A DNA stretch of 8,462 nt from positions 1 to 8,462 of the forward strand of contig CAMWWS010000101.1 in the NCBI GenBank assembly GCA_947178085.1, written 5' to 3'. Positions 7,239 to 8,462 of the stretch are shown here, in pieces. The notes below the pieces were generated by a model. It had not been told where the DNA came from and searched no databases. It saw nothing but the letters and a program-made list of their open reading frames with translations. Source of the stretch: an uncultured Lachnospiraceae bacterium (GTDB lineage Bacteria > Bacillota_A > Clostridia > Lachnospirales > Lachnospiraceae). Both the position numbers and the translations under genes were made by a program. Position 1 is the stretch's first letter, and each line of letters starts with the position of its first letter.

Positions 7239-8249
7239 TTAATCCTGTACGGTAATTTTCTCTTTAATTTTTTCATTGATTTTCTGTTCTTTAAAAGTAA
7301 CGCACTGTAAAATAGAATTTTTTATCTCAACCGATTTGGAGCTTCCGTGCGTTTTAACAACCAATCCGTTTAATCCTAGCATCGGCGCACCGCCATACTG
7401 CTCTAAATCAAAAGCTTTAAGCGTCTTTTTTAAAGCCGGTTTTACTAAAAGCGCTCCTATCTTGCTGCGCAGGGTAGTCATCATTCCCGCTTTTACCTTA
7501 TTGATAAGAACCGCACCGACGCCTTCATATGTTTTCAGTATTACATTTCCTACAAACGCTTCGCATACAACTACATCAGCCATACCGGCCGGAATGTCCC
7601 TGGCTTCAATATTTCCGATGAAATTTATGTCCGGACAATTCTTAAGCAGCGGGAAAGTTTCTTTTACAAGCGCATTACCCTTATCCTCTTCCGCACCGAT
7701 ATTGACAATCGCTACCTTAGGATTTTTTACTCCCATAACGCTTTCCATATAGATTGAGCCCATCTTGGCAAACTGCACCAGATGAGAAGGTCTTGCATCA
7801 ACATTCGCACCGCAGTCGATAAGCAGTGAACAGCCATTTTCCGTAGGAATAAGCGGAGCAAGCGGCGGTCTCTCCACACCTTTGATACGCCCCACAATAA
7901 TCTGACCTCCGACCAACGTCGCACCGGTACTGCCCGCCGACACGTACGCATCACAGGTTCCATCCTTGACCAGATACAGCGCCTTAACTAAAGAAGACTC
8001 CTTTTTCTTACGAATAGCCATAACAGGAGGTTCCGCTGTTTCGATAATCTCATCCGCATGAACGATCGTAAGCTGCTCTTCCGAATATGTGTATCCGGCA
8101 AGCTCCGTTTTTATTGCATCTTCTTTTCCGACAAGATAAACTTTTACTTTCTTATTTTCATTAATCGCTTCTACGGCGCCCTTTACAATTTCTTTAGGGG
8201 CATTATCGCCGCCCATTGCATCCACAGCTACATTTACATACTCGCTCAT
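7239..8249 (-). CDS. plsX: Phosphate acyltransferase PlsX (acyl-ACP:phosphate transacylase)
   Basis: PlsX converts acyl-ACP and inorganic phosphate to acyl-phosphate, which PlsY then uses to acylate glycerol-3-phosphate, the first step of phospholipid synthesis in most Gram-positives. It is a peripheral membrane enzyme. The 336 residues match the family. Landmarks are VDAMGGDNAP (9-18), SAGSTGATLVGG (104-115), LIDCGANVDARP (143-154), IVNIGAEEDKGN (181-192), FIGNIEARDIPAG (210-222) and the end motif YGGAPMLGLNG (285-295). A lysine-rich tail (about 319-336) follows. The ATG at 8247-8249 has a strong GAGGAAGGAG at 8263-8272, although 13 bases away, which is on the long side; no other start codon lies nearby in frame. 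Its own promoter lies upstream, and acpP, whose product carries its substrate, follows immediately. Confidence 0.97.
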   Translation of the reverse strand: MSEYVNVAVDAMGGDNAPKEIVKGAVEAINENKKVKVYLVGKEDAIKTELAGYTYSEEQLTIVHADEIIETAEPPVMAIRKKKESSLVKALYLVKDGTCDAYVSAGSTGATLVGGQIIVGRIKGVERPPLAPLIPTENGCSLLIDCGANVDARPSHLVQFAKMGSIYMESVMGVKNPKVAIVNIGAEEDKGNALVKETFPLLKNCPDINFIGNIEARDIPAGMADVVVCEAFVGNVILKTYEGVGAVLINKVKAGMMTTLRSKIGALLVKPALKKTLKAFDLEQYGGAPMLGLNGLVVKTHGSSKSVEIKNSILQCVTFKEQKINEKIKEKITVQD

Positions 8250-8303
8250 GTTTATAACCGTGCTCCTTCCTCAATCCGCAGATTGCCATTCTCTTAAGCA
8301 TCT

Positions 8304-8318
8304 TATACTAATATACTA
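8304..8318 (-). repeat. Direct repeat TAGTATA x2 over the plsX -10 region (possible operator)
   Basis: The minus strand reads TAGTATA-T-TAGTATA, two exact 7-base copies separated by one base. They cover the -10 element and extend to about the predicted transcription start. A repeat in this position could bind a repressor; lipid genes in Firmicutes are controlled by regulators such as FapR (half site resembling TTAGTA) or FabT. The arrangement here is a direct, not a clean inverted, repeat, so it fits neither well. It may simply be AT-rich promoter sequence. Confidence 0.3.
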
Positions 8319-8338
8319 GACCGCAATATAAAAATCAA
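8310..8338 (-). promoter_or_regulatory. Sigma-A type promoter of plsX-acpP
   Basis: On the minus strand the -35 is TTGATT (8333-8338, four of six consensus bases). The spacer is exactly 17 bases, and the -10 is TATATT (8310-8315, five of six). Transcription should start near 8303, giving a leader of about 53 bases before the plsX ATG. The promoter lies directly behind the rpmF terminator, as expected for a new transcription unit. Confidence 0.7.
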
Positions 8339-8348
8339 GTTTTTAAAC

Positions 8349-8382
8349 AAAAAAAGTCCCCATCAGACCTATCTGGTGGGGA
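8349..8382 (-). terminator. Strong intrinsic terminator behind rpmF
   Basis: On the minus strand, bases 8382 down to 8357 fold into TCCCCACCAGA pairing with TCTGATGGGGA: ten pairs with one C-A mismatch around a TAGG loop. After one C follow seven T (8349-8355). The hairpin starts 6 bases behind the rpmF stop codon, so it should end rpmF transcription cleanly before the plsX promoter. Confidence 0.92.
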
Positions 8383-8388
8383 AATGGA

Positions 8389-8462
8389 TTAATCAACTGC
8401 AATGATTTCTTTTTTGTTGTATGTGCCGCATTTCTTACATACTCTGTGAGGCACCATTAATG
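8389..8462 (-). CDS. rpmF: 50S ribosomal protein L32, C-terminal end (start beyond the right edge)
   Basis: The last 24 codons of rpmF are visible and end in TAA at 8389-8391. The translation contains VPHRVCKKCGTYNKKE, matching the conserved end of bacterial L32. The CKKC pair is the second half of the zinc-ribbon of the cysteine-containing L32 form; the first pair would be encoded outside the window. L32 is a small protein of the large ribosomal subunit. In many bacteria rpmF is followed by plsX, which supports the call. Here a terminator and a new promoter separate the two genes. Confidence 0.93.
   Translation of the reverse strand, partial: LMVPHRVCKKCGTYNKKEIIAVD

Overview
The window is a housekeeping block from a Gram-positive, AT-leaning Firmicute, most likely a clostridial species of the Lachnospiraceae type. 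This is inferred from the gene order rpmF-plsX-acpP-rnc-smc-ftsY, from an FtsY without a long acidic N-terminal domain, and from the purine-rich AGGAGG-like ribosome binding sites. I have no database match, so the family-level assignment is tentative. Every gene lies on the minus strand, so transcription runs from high to low coordinates.

In transcription order: the 3' end of rpmF (ribosomal protein L32, from 8462) is closed by a strong intrinsic terminator. A recognisable promoter (TTGATT-17-TATATT) then drives plsX, followed closely by acpP. A terminator-like hairpin and a second imperfect hairpin with a T-rich tail lie between acpP and rnc. They separate phospholipid precursor synthesis from the next group, at least partly. 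rnc, smc, ftsY and ilvA are then tightly packed: a 48-base gap, a 1-base TAATG overlap and a 20-base gap. After another 70 bases comes the start of a YitT-family membrane protein that runs off the left edge.

The genes serve membrane lipid precursor supply (PlsX, ACP), RNA processing (RNase III), chromosome segregation (SMC) and co-translational membrane targeting (FtsY). The odd member is a PLP-dependent threonine ammonia-lyase directly behind ftsY. About 95% of the window is coding, and no stretch over 300 bases lacks a gene. I see no tRNA, rRNA, riboswitch, CRISPR array, insertion sequence or prophage piece.

I found no undescribed system here. The points most worth a second look are the hairpins in the rnc leader, the possible operator at the plsX promoter, and ilvA as the tail gene of the smc-ftsY group.
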